The notes: generated by a model from the sequence alone, not told the origin. Shown: positions 1 to 6,086, counted from the stretch's first letter. The stretch: 7,441 bases of DNA from Candidatus Proendomicrobium guianensium (GCA_009785775.1 WQVR01000038.1:1-7441); one strand, 5' to 3'. Program-made: numbers and translations.

Positions 1-1
1 C

Positions 2-1300
2 CATCTTAAACAGCGAATGTCTGAGCTCAAAGAACGGATTGGTTCAAAGCCGGTAACAATGCGGCTTGCCGCCGCAGATGGTAGATACCATGAAGCTAAA
101 AAACTGTACGATGAAATTAAAAAGTTGTTTCCGGAATTTATAGAACTGGATTTGGAAAGCGAAATGCAGGGAGCGTTAGACGCGGCTGCGGAAGCAATGA
201 ACAAAGCTAAATCCATCAAATCAGAAAAAGATATTATAGATTATTGCGGCGGACTTGGAGATATCAAAAGTAAAAAAATTAAAACAGTAAGTACAAAAAG
301 TTTTACCTCTGACTCTTTGCGTATGCTTAGGGCATTTAGATTTTGCGTACAGTTAGGTTATAGTATAGATAAGCAAACACTTACACAAATTAAAAAAAAT
401 GCAAAGCTTATAAATGCTGCCGCTCCGGAGCGCATAAAAAACGAATTTTTTGCCGTTTTAAGTTCGCCCGACGCTTTAAAGTATATAGAGCTTATGGATA
501 ACACCGGTATTTTAGAAGCAATGTTTCCCGAGATAACCGTAATGAAAAAATCTGCAAAAAAATATTACTACCACAAAAATGGATTATTTCACCATACAAC
601 AGAAGTTTTATACGGGCTTGATAGTGTTTTTCAAAACGCAAAAAAATATTTTCCGAAATATGAAAAAGAAATAAAAGAACATTTTACCCAAAAGTTTTCG
701 TCGAATGTAGACAGACGCAATTTGCTTAAATTTGCAGCACTCTTTCATGACGCGGCAAAGCCCGCTTGCGCGGCTAAAGTGGGCGATAAAATGCGTTTTT
801 TGGGGCATGAAGAAAAAGGCGCGGTAATTATTAAAGCCATTTCAAAGCGTTTAAAATTAAGTAAAGAGGAAACAGAAGTCGCGCAAAAATTAGTAGCGGC
901 CCATATGCGCCCGTCAACGCTTACAAAAAATAATACTGTTACCCATAAAGCTGCTTTACGTTTTTTTAAAGATCTGGGTAATGAAACTTTAGATGTGCTT
1001 GTACTTGCAGTTGCAGACTGGCTTTCTTATAAGGGCTTGAAAATATTTTCGCCAAAAACTTTAAAAAATCAACTAGTGTCTGTGAATTTTATGATAGATG
1101 AATACTTTAAATATAAAAATGCCCCTGCTAAAGTAAAACTTTTAGACGGAAACATTTTAATAAAACATTTTAAGATAAAACCTTCTCCCCTTATAGGCGC
1201 AATGATAAAGGATATTGACGATAAACAACTTGTTGGCGAAATTACATCTAAAGAGGCGGCATTAAAATATTTGTCAAAAAAGTATAAAAAACAATTATGA
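2..1300 (+). CDS. cca: CCA tRNA nucleotidyltransferase / poly(A) polymerase family protein with HD domain, 5' partial
   Basis: Family members add or repair the 3' CCA end of tRNA in the cytoplasm; many carry a C-terminal HD phosphohydrolase domain. The frame is open to the window edge, and the first ATG (17) has no ribosome binding site, so the true start is probably upstream. Numbering from that ATG, residues 75-91 hold the family's GGxxDIxxKxI block (DYCGGLGDIKSKKIKTV), followed by LRMLRAFRF (101-109) and the helical RNA-binding region (about 110-170). The HD domain has HH at 192-193, HD at 244-245, GHEEKG at 263-268, H297 and D334. Residues 1-70 are charged and helical and show neither the GGxVRD/DxD nor the RRDFTINA motif expected just before the GG block, so catalytic competence is uncertain. 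The stop overlaps the next start (ATGA), suggesting co-translation with the Ogg gene. The family call is solid; CCA-adding activity is inferred. Confidence 0.8.
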   Translation, partial: HLKQRMSELKERIGSKPVTMRLAAADGRYHEAKKLYDEIKKLFPEFIELDLESEMQGALDAAAEAMNKAKSIKSEKDIIDYCGGLGDIKSKKIKTVSTKSFTSDSLRMLRAFRFCVQLGYSIDKQTLTQIKKNAKLINAAAPERIKNEFFAVLSSPDALKYIELMDNTGILEAMFPEITVMKKSAKKYYYHKNGLFHHTTEVLYGLDSVFQNAKKYFPKYEKEIKEHFTQKFSSNVDRRNLLKFAALFHDAAKPACAAKVGDKMRFLGHEEKGAVIIKAISKRLKLSKEETEVAQKLVAAHMRPSTLTKNNTVTHKAALRFFKDLGNETLDVLVLAVADWLSYKGLKIFSPKTLKNQLVSVNFMIDEYFKYKNAPAKVKLLDGNILIKHFKIKPSPLIGAMIKDIDDKQLVGEITSKEAALKYLSKKYKKQL

Positions 1301-1995
1301 AAACTATAAAGATAGATTATATTGAGCTTCCAAAAGCCAAAACCTTGCCGTTGCAAAACATGCAAGATTTGCGCAATCTATGGAATGTTACAAAAACAGA
1401 TATCGAAAAAAGAGTAAAACATTTTGAAAACATTTGGAAAACAGCGTGTGATGAGGAAATTTTTGCGGAATTAAGCTTTTGCCTTTTTACGCCGCAATCT
1501 AAGGCGGTGTCGTGCTGGAAAGCGGTAAATCTTGTAACGGATAAAGGTTTGCTGTTAAACGGCAAAGCCGCTGAAATAGCTGGAATTATAAATTTTGTGC
1601 GCTTTAGAAATAACAAAGCCAAATATTTAGTTGAGGCGCGCAAACTGTTTACTGAAAACGGCAAAATTAAAATAAAAAATAAACTTAAAAGTTTTAAAAA
1701 TCCGCAAGAAACAAGGGAATGGATAGTAAAAAACATTAAAGGCATAGGCTATAAAGAAGCAGGGCATTTCTTGCGCAATACCGGCTTAGGTTTAGAGCTT
1801 GCCATTTTAGACAGGCATATTTTAAAAAATTTAATTGTACTTGGCGTAATAAAAGAAATGCCAAAAAGCCTTACAAAGGCGATATATTTAGATATTGAAG
1901 CCAAAATGCAAAACTTTTGTAATAAGGTTAAAGTGCCTATGGCGCATATGGATTTGCTTTTATGGGCGAGGCAAGCCGGCGGAATTTTTAAGTAG
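1297..1995 (+). CDS. ogg: 8-oxoguanine DNA glycosylase/AP lyase, Ogg2 (archaeal-type) family
   Basis: Base-excision-repair enzyme that removes 8-oxoguanine from DNA and cleaves the resulting abasic site by beta-elimination. The 232-residue protein carries the helix-hairpin-helix/GPD signature of the Ogg2 group: KGIGYKEAGHFLRNTG at 148-163, with K153 in the position of the Schiff-base lysine, and ILDRHIL at 170-176, with D172 as the catalytic aspartate. The C-terminus (HMDLLLWARQAGGIFK) ends in lysine; in characterised Ogg2 enzymes the terminal lysine helps tell 8-oxoguanine from guanine, so its presence supports this subfamily over EndoIII or MutY. It is slightly longer than typical archaeal members (about 205-215 residues). 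The start codon overlaps the stop of the upstream CCA-type gene by 4 bases; no good ribosome binding site is visible, so coupling is likely. No iron-sulfur cluster cysteines are present at the C-terminus. Confidence 0.92.
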   Translation: MKTIKIDYIELPKAKTLPLQNMQDLRNLWNVTKTDIEKRVKHFENIWKTACDEEIFAELSFCLFTPQSKAVSCWKAVNLVTDKGLLLNGKAAEIAGIINFVRFRNNKAKYLVEARKLFTENGKIKIKNKLKSFKNPQETREWIVKNIKGIGYKEAGHFLRNTGLGLELAILDRHILKNLIVLGVIKEMPKSLTKAIYLDIEAKMQNFCNKVKVPMAHMDLLLWARQAGGIFK

Positions 1996-1997
1996 TT

Positions 1998-2026
1998 TTG
2001 TTTTTTGTATGTAATTTAGGTACAAT
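1998..2026 (+). promoter_or_regulatory. Putative sigma70-type promoter for the nitroreductase-decarboxylase unit
   Basis: The 52-base spacer after the ogg gene contains TTGTTT (1998-2003), a 17-base spacer and TACAAT (2021-2026). The -10 hexamer matches the consensus at 5 of 6 positions and the -35 at only 3 of 6. The predicted start would be near 2033, giving a leader of about 15 bases before ATG 2048. Placement between genes that do not overlap supports it, but AT-rich sequence yields chance matches. Confidence 0.45.
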
Positions 2027-2035
2027 TATCTTTTC

Positions 2036-2044
2036 AAGGGAGGG
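2036..2044 (+). promoter_or_regulatory. Strong ribosome binding site for the nitroreductase
   Basis: AAGGGAGGG lies 3 bases upstream of ATG 2048 and includes a full GGAGG core at 2039-2043. It is the best Shine-Dalgarno sequence in the window and fixes the start of the following gene in front of a signal peptide. Most other genes here have weak sites or depend on overlap with the gene before. Confidence 0.7.
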
Positions 2045-2047
2045 CAT

Positions 2048-2797
2048 ATGAATTTTTTATCAAAAAAGATTTGCTTTTTGGGATTAGCGGCGGCAATGTT
2101 GCTTTCTGCTTTTAGCGCAGAAGCCCACGCAAATATTATAAGACGCAGAACGGTATCTCAGGCAGACGGCGAGCAGCGCACTTATGTTTTACCGCCCCCC
2201 CAAACCCAAGGTACTCTAAGCGTGGAAGCGGCATTAAACAACCGCCGCTCTCACAGAAATTTTCAAAACAAGGCGCTTTCAAAAGCGCAACTTTCACAAA
2301 TTTTATGGTCTGCCTATGGCATTACCATGCCTTTGCCCCAAGCGGGTTTAAGAGGGGGCTTGCGTACAACTCCGTCGGCGGGTGCGTCTTTCCCGCTTGA
2401 AATTTATGTGGTAATAGGAAATGTTGAGGGCGTAGAGCCCGGCGTATACAGATATATTCCGCAAGAGCACAAAATAGTAAGAACTTTAAACGCAGATGTA
2501 CGCAGGGAATTAGCTGCCGCGTCTTTAAACCAACGCATGGTGCAAGAGGCACCCATAACAGTAGTTTTTACAGGTATAATTGAAAGGCTTACCAGAAGAT
2601 ACGGCGCCCGCAGCCGCAGGTATATGTACATGGAAATAGGCCATGCCAGCCAAAACGTTTACTTGCAGGCGGAAGCCCTTGGACTTGGCACATGCGCTAT
2701 AGGCGCTTTTACAGACGCAAGGGTAAGCGCCGTGCTTGCGCTTCCCCAAGAAGAAGAACCTTTATACCTAATGCCTGTAGGATACATAAGAAGGTAG
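2048..2797 (+). CDS. Exported nitroreductase-family (SagB-type) flavoprotein
   Basis: Nitroreductase-fold proteins bind FMN and carry out NAD(P)H-dependent reductions or, in the SagB group, dehydrogenation of peptide heterocycles; the substrate here is unknown. The 249-residue product begins with a Sec-type signal peptide: lysines at 6-7, hydrophobic core about 9-22, and AEA (24-26) or AHA (26-28) as the cleavage site, with no lipobox cysteine. A short proline-rich linker (about 48-52) follows. The catalytic domain shows RRSHRNF (66-72), the FMN-phosphate-binding arginine motif, then TTPSAGASFPLE (107-118), PGVYRY (131-136), MEIGHASQNVYLQAEALGLG (195-214) and LMPVGY (241-246). The TPSAGA block and the GVYxY segment resemble SagB-like rather than NfsB-like enzymes. 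No precursor peptide or cyclase gene is nearby, so a role in heterocycle formation is not supported. It is probably co-transcribed with the decarboxylase, which starts 7 bases after its stop. Confidence 0.88.
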   Translation: MNFLSKKICFLGLAAAMLLSAFSAEAHANIIRRRTVSQADGEQRTYVLPPPQTQGTLSVEAALNNRRSHRNFQNKALSKAQLSQILWSAYGITMPLPQAGLRGGLRTTPSAGASFPLEIYVVIGNVEGVEPGVYRYIPQEHKIVRTLNADVRRELAAASLNQRMVQEAPITVVFTGIIERLTRRYGARSRRYMYMEIGHASQNVYLQAEALGLGTCAIGAFTDARVSAVLALPQEEEPLYLMPVGYIRR

Positions 2798-2798
2798 G
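2791..2798 (+). promoter_or_regulatory. Ribosome binding site of the decarboxylase overlapping the preceding stop codon
   Basis: AAGGTAGG spans the TAG stop of the nitroreductase gene (2795-2797) and ends 6 bases before ATG 2805. Ribosomes finishing the upstream gene would therefore terminate on the initiation site of the next one, which argues for coupled expression of the pair. Confidence 0.5.
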
Positions 2799-2804
2799 TT
2801 ACTT

Positions 2805-4262
2805 ATGAAAAAACAATCTAAGACGCCTTTATTTGACACTTTGCTTGCCCACGCTAAGCGTGATGTGGTTTCTTTCCACACGCCGGGGCATAAAAACGGC
2901 CGCGGTATAGACGCTAAACTCAAAAACTACACGGGCGAAAATGTTTACGGCTTTGACGTTACGGTTTTTGACGAGGTAGATTCTCTGCACGATCCGCGCG
3001 GCCCGATAAAAAAAGCTCAAGAGCTTATGGCAGAGGCTTACGGCGTTGAACATTCGCTTTTTTTAGTTAACGGCACTTCCGGCGGAAATATCGCAATGTT
3101 TTTGTCGGCTTGTAACCCCGGGGATTCCGTAATAGTTTCAAGAAGTTCGCATAAGTCTATACTTGCGGGTATTATACTCGCGGGGCTTTGGCCAATATGG
3201 ATACAACCCGAAATAGACCAAAACTTAGACATTATTTTTAATTCCACTTATAATCAAGTTGCAGAGGCCTTAAACAATTACCCCGAAGCCAAAGCAGTTT
3301 TTATTACAAGCCCCACTTATAACGGCGTTACTACGCAATTAAAAAAAATTGCCGCCCTTTGCCGCAAAAAAGGCAAAATACTTTTGGTAGACGAAGCCCA
3401 CGGCCCGCATTTAAAGTTTCACCCCGAATTTCCCGAAAGCGCTATAGAGGCGGGCGCTGATATGTGCGTGCAGTCTACCCATAAAATACTTTCGGCGCTC
3501 TCACAAGGTTCGGTGCTTCACGTTAACTCAAAACTTGTAGATATTAACAGGGTAAAAAAAGTAGTGTCTATGACGCAAACTACAAGCCCGAACTACTTAA
3601 CTCTGGCTAGTTTAGACCTTGCCCGCCACCAAGCCGTAACAAGCGGAAAAGAAATGTTTAATAAAGTTATAGAGGCGGCACAGTGGGCGCGCGAAACTAT
3701 AAACAAAGAAATTCCCTCGATGAAATGCTTAACGCGCGCGCAGGTAAATAAGCTGGGCTTCGACTTAGACCTTACAAAACTTACCGTAAACGTAACAAAA
3801 ACAGGGCTATCGGGTTACGAAATAGAAGCTATACTTGCAAAAGAATATAATATACAACTAGACTATGCAGACCTTTTTAACCTTATAGCCATAATGGGTA
3901 TAGGCTCGGACATGTCAGACGTTAAAGCGTTGGTAGCCGCTTTAAAAGAAATAAGCAAAAAGTATAAAGGCAAACAAAAAAACTGGAAACTTCAAATACC
4001 ATCTCTTTCAACTGAAATGGTAATGATGCCCCGCAATGTTGTATTTTCGCCCAACACTAAAAGCATACCGCTTGCAAAAGCGGTGGGGCATGTTAGCGCG
4101 CAAACGCTTACGCCTTATCCGCCGGGAATACCCGTTTTAATACCGGGCGAGCGCATAACAAAAGAAATTTGCGACTACTTAACTGAAATGTCGGCTAAGG
4201 GTATACGTATAAGCGGTCAGGAAAGTGACGCGCTAAAAACAATAAAAGTATTTGCAAATTAA
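2805..4262 (+). CDS. speA: Orn/Lys/Arg decarboxylase, major (fold-type I) class; probably arginine decarboxylase
   Basis: PLP-dependent cytoplasmic decarboxylase; the Bacillus SpeA-type enzymes of this size (about 480-490 residues, without the N-terminal wing domain of the large E. coli enzymes) convert arginine to agmatine for polyamine synthesis. The 485-residue product shows FHTPGHKNG (24-32), NGTSGGN (89-95), SRSSHKS with the PLP-stacking H116 (112-118), VDEAHG with D196 and H199, and STHKILSALSQGS with the Schiff-base lysine K227. The C-terminal domain contains TPYPPGIPVLIPGE (436-449), typical of the family. The motifs do not by themselves separate arginine, lysine and ornithine as substrates; arginine is favoured by length and by the nearby argF, which is weak evidence. 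No agmatine deiminase or ureohydrolase gene is in the window. The gene follows the nitroreductase closely and its last bases contain the -35 element of the next promoter. Confidence 0.9.
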   Translation: MKKQSKTPLFDTLLAHAKRDVVSFHTPGHKNGRGIDAKLKNYTGENVYGFDVTVFDEVDSLHDPRGPIKKAQELMAEAYGVEHSLFLVNGTSGGNIAMFLSACNPGDSVIVSRSSHKSILAGIILAGLWPIWIQPEIDQNLDIIFNSTYNQVAEALNNYPEAKAVFITSPTYNGVTTQLKKIAALCRKKGKILLVDEAHGPHLKFHPEFPESAIEAGADMCVQSTHKILSALSQGSVLHVNSKLVDINRVKKVVSMTQTTSPNYLTLASLDLARHQAVTSGKEMFNKVIEAAQWARETINKEIPSMKCLTRAQVNKLGFDLDLTKLTVNVTKTGLSGYEIEAILAKEYNIQLDYADLFNLIAIMGIGSDMSDVKALVAALKEISKKYKGKQKNWKLQIPSLSTEMVMMPRNVVFSPNTKSIPLAKAVGHVSAQTLTPYPPGIPVLIPGERITKEICDYLTEMSAKGIRISGQESDALKTIKVFAN

Positions 4263-4280
4263 AGCTAAATAGGTTAAAAT
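4252..4280 (+). promoter_or_regulatory. Putative sigma70-type promoter for the DksA-like gene, partly inside the decarboxylase gene
   Basis: TTGCAA (4252-4257; 4 of 6 consensus positions) and TAAAAT (4275-4280; 5 of 6) are 17 bases apart. The -35 hexamer is within the last codons of the decarboxylase and the spacer contains its stop codon. Initiation would fall near 4287, leaving a leader of about 23 bases before ATG 4310. AGGT (4271-4274) and ACCT (4281-4284) form a short inverted repeat around the -10 box. This is the best-matching promoter in the window. Confidence 0.5.
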
Positions 4281-4299
4281 ACCTGCAAAACAGAAAAGC

Positions 4300-4303
4300 G
4301 GAG
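4300..4303 (+). promoter_or_regulatory. Ribosome binding site of the DksA-like gene
   Basis: GGAG sits 6 bases before ATG 4310, normal spacing. It supports this start, which leaves the full coiled-coil region of a short DksA-family protein. Confidence 0.5.
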
Positions 4304-4309
4304 TCAATT

Positions 4310-4651
4310 ATGAACAAAAGAGACATGGCAAAATTTGAAAAAATTTTAATACGTAAAAAAACCGAAATACTAAACAAAATTAACGCCGAAAAAATTGAAG
4401 ACACTTCAGGTGACATCGGCGATGAAATAGATTCGGCAAGTCAAAACAGCCAGAAAGAAATGTATTTTGAGCTTGTCGCCGCCGAGCGCCATACGCTTGA
4501 AGCCATAGACACAGCGCTTACTGCCATAAAACGCGGCACTTACGGAATGTGCCAATGCTGCGGCAAAGCCATACCCGTAGCAAGGCTTGACGCCATACCC
4601 TGGGTTCGCTACTGCAAAGCCTGTCAGGAAGAAGCTGAAAAAGCAAACTAA
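4310..4651 (+). CDS. dksA: DksA/TraR family C4 zinc-finger transcription regulator
   Basis: DksA-family proteins enter the secondary channel of RNA polymerase and, with ppGpp, alter initiation at rRNA and amino-acid biosynthesis promoters. The 113-residue product is shorter than E. coli DksA (151) but keeps the key parts. An N-terminal helix (about 5-28) leads to the coiled-coil tip, which has the DxxDxA signature as DEIDSA (38-43; D38, D41, A43). The second helix (about 48-75) is followed by the zinc finger: YGMCQCCGKAI (78-88) and YCKAC (101-105), giving C81, C84, C102 and C105 as ligands plus an extra C83. RLDAIPWVRYC matches the conserved RLEAxPxxxxC segment. Retention of both tip aspartates argues for a functional RNA polymerase-binding protein rather than a zinc-finger remnant. 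It lies between a polyamine-type decarboxylase and argF and has its own likely promoter. The symbol is at family level; a TraR-like role cannot be excluded. Confidence 0.9.
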   Translation: MNKRDMAKFEKILIRKKTEILNKINAEKIEDTSGDIGDEIDSASQNSQKEMYFELVAAERHTLEAIDTALTAIKRGTYGMCQCCGKAIPVARLDAIPWVRYCKACQEEAEKAN

Positions 4652-4683
4652 AACCTACTCTAATTATTAACAGAGATTAAAAA

Positions 4684-5604
4684 ATGCCGCCAAAACACCT
4701 GTTATCTATTTATGATTTATCTGCCGTTGAAATCAGCAATATACTTAGGGATGCGTTTAAACTTAAAAAGCAAACCAAAAGCAAAGCTTTTGAAGGAAAA
4801 ACCTTAGGGCTTATATTCGACAAGCCCTCAACCCGCACAATGGTATCTTTTATGGTAGCAATGAAGCAACTTGGGGGATTTCCCATGGTGCTAGACGCTA
4901 ACAATCTTCAGCGTAAGCGTGGTGAAAGTATACACGACACAGCCCTTGCTTTAAGTCAGTATCTAAGCGGTTTAATGATAAGAACTTTTAAACATTCAGA
5001 CGTAGAAGAATTTGCTGCGCACGCTACAATACCCGTGATAAACGGCTTAACCGACGCTGAGCACCCCTGCCAAATTCTGGCAGACTTAATGACAATTATG
5101 GAGTTAAAAAAGATAAAAAAAGCCGAGGGCTTAAAAAAGTTTAAAATAGTTTTTATGGGAGATTCTAACAATGTCGCAAACTCCCTGCTTGCGGCAAGCG
5201 CTGTACTCGGGCTTAATTTTACATTGATAACTCCCGCGGCTTACGCACCTGATAAAAAACTTTTAGATAAAGCCGCCTTATACGCGCGCAAAAGCGGCGC
5301 CAAAATTGCTATAACCAGTGATATTTCAAAAGCAAAAAGCGCAGATGTTTTGTATACAGATGTTTGGGTTTCAATGGGTGATGAAAAAGACGCAGCTAAA
5401 AGACAAGCGTTGTTTAAGCCTTACCAAATAAACTCTAAAATAACTGCTCTTGCCGCCCCTAAGTGCAATGTGTTGCACTGTTTACCGGCTGTGCGCGGCG
5501 CTGAAATTACCGCAGAAATAATGGAGTGTTATAAAAAAGATATTTTCTTGCAGGCACAAAACAGGCTTCACGCGCAAAAAGCCGTATTGGCGCATTTATT
5601 ATGA
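4684..5604 (+). CDS. argF: Ornithine carbamoyltransferase
   Basis: Catalyses carbamoyl phosphate + ornithine to citrulline in cytoplasmic arginine biosynthesis (or, in catabolic forms, the reverse). The 306-residue length is typical. The carbamoyl-phosphate domain has FDKPSTRT (45-52), DANNLQRKRGESIHDTA (71-87) and EHPCQ (126-130); the ornithine domain has FMGDSNNVANSL (157-168), DVWVSMG (226-232), characteristic of ornithine rather than aspartate enzymes, and HCLPAVRG (265-272), which contains the catalytic cysteine C266. The residues after STRT are unusual: the common STRTRxSFE reads STRTMVSFM here, replacing an arginine and a glutamate with methionines (53 and 57). Only a weak AGAGA ribosome binding site precedes the start, 7 bases away. 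The spacer from the DksA-like gene is 32 bases. The stop overlaps the next start as ATGA, making argF the first gene of a tightly overlapping series. Confidence 0.94.
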   Translation: MPPKHLLSIYDLSAVEISNILRDAFKLKKQTKSKAFEGKTLGLIFDKPSTRTMVSFMVAMKQLGGFPMVLDANNLQRKRGESIHDTALALSQYLSGLMIRTFKHSDVEEFAAHATIPVINGLTDAEHPCQILADLMTIMELKKIKKAEGLKKFKIVFMGDSNNVANSLLAASAVLGLNFTLITPAAYAPDKKLLDKAALYARKSGAKIAITSDISKAKSADVLYTDVWVSMGDEKDAAKRQALFKPYQINSKITALAAPKCNVLHCLPAVRGAEITAEIMECYKKDIFLQAQNRLHAQKAVLAHLL

Positions 5605-6086
5605 CAAAGCAATTTATCCACTCCAGCGCTGTTTTAATTGGCGATATTACGCTTGGCGAAAATGTTTCCGTTTGGCCTAATGTTACGATAAGGGCAGACA
5701 TAGATAAAATTACTATCGGCAAAAATACAAATATTCAAGATGGCGTAGTGTTGCACCCGGGGCACGCCCGTCCGGTAATTGTAGGTGAAAATGTTACCGT
5801 AGGGCATAATGCTATTTTGCACGGGTGCACAATAGGCAATAACTGCCTTATAGGAATGGGCGCTGTGCTTTTAGACGGTTGCGTTATAGGTGATAATTGC
5901 GTGGTTGGCGCGGGCGCGCTGGTGCCTGAGGGTAAAGTTATTGAAAGCGGTAAACTTGCCATAGGTATGCCTGCAAAAGTTGTAAGAGATTTAAACGAGA
6001 GCGAAATTTTAAGAGTTTCAGGCAGTTCCGCAGAATATATAGAATTAGCAAAAAAACACCTTCCAAGTTTGCCTTGTGAAAAATAA
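5601..6086 (+). CDS. Gamma-carbonic-anhydrase-like hexapeptide-repeat protein (YrdA/PaaY family)
   Basis: The 161-residue protein is a left-handed beta-helix of the gamma-carbonic-anhydrase superfamily, which assembles as trimers with metal bound between subunits. Hexapeptide repeats ([LIV]GxxxxI-like) run from about residue 9 to 108, followed by a C-terminal helix that packs along the helix (about 132-152). Family landmarks are VWPNVTIRADIDKITIG (24-40), NIQDGVVLH (44-52), VGHNAILHGC (67-76), LIGMGAVLLDG (83-93) and GMPAKVVRDL (122-131). The three metal-ligand histidines expected for the family are H52, H69 and H74. The short YrdA-type members lack the acidic loop of the Methanosarcina Cam enzyme and many show little carbonic anhydrase activity, so the true reaction is uncertain. 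The start overlaps the argF stop by 4 bases with no clear ribosome binding site; CO2/bicarbonate supply to carbamoyl phosphate is a tempting but unproven link. Confidence 0.9.
   Translation: MTKQFIHSSAVLIGDITLGENVSVWPNVTIRADIDKITIGKNTNIQDGVVLHPGHARPVIVGENVTVGHNAILHGCTIGNNCLIGMGAVLLDGCVIGDNCVVGAGALVPEGKVIESGKLAIGMPAKVVRDLNESEILRVSGSSAEYIELAKKHLPSLPCEK

Noticed and set aside
61..75. GCGGC-TT-GCCGC inverted repeat near the left edge as a hairpin or terminator
   Set aside because: The loop of 2 bases is too small for a stable hairpin, no T-run follows, and it lies within an open coding frame.
392..399. A8 run in the CCA-type gene as a slippage or frameshift site
   Set aside because: The reading frame continues correctly through it into conserved family sequence, and long A runs are common in this composition. 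No alternative-frame product is plausible.
1317..1745. Long minus-strand open frame opposite ogg
   Set aside because: It mirrors the well-supported ogg gene, has no ribosome binding site and no family motif, and is explained by codon composition of the plus-strand gene. The same applies to other antisense frames in the window, including those opposite the hexapeptide and maf genes.
1972..1990. GCCGGC palindrome followed by TTTTT at the end of ogg as a Rho-independent terminator
   Set aside because: The stem is only a 6-base self-complementary palindrome without loop, and the T-run is interrupted and inside the last codons.
4635..4664. CTGAAA-18-TCTAAT before argF as a promoter
   Set aside because: The -10 matches 5 of 6 positions, but the -35 is inside the DksA-like gene, the spacer is 18 bases and the sequence is very AT-rich. 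The 32-base gap fits read-through from the upstream promoter equally well.
5625..5925. Hexapeptide repeats read as a DNA tandem repeat or CRISPR-like array
   Set aside because: The periodicity of about 18 bases reflects the protein beta-helix (GxxxxI units); the DNA units are not similar enough and have no constant repeats with unique spacers.
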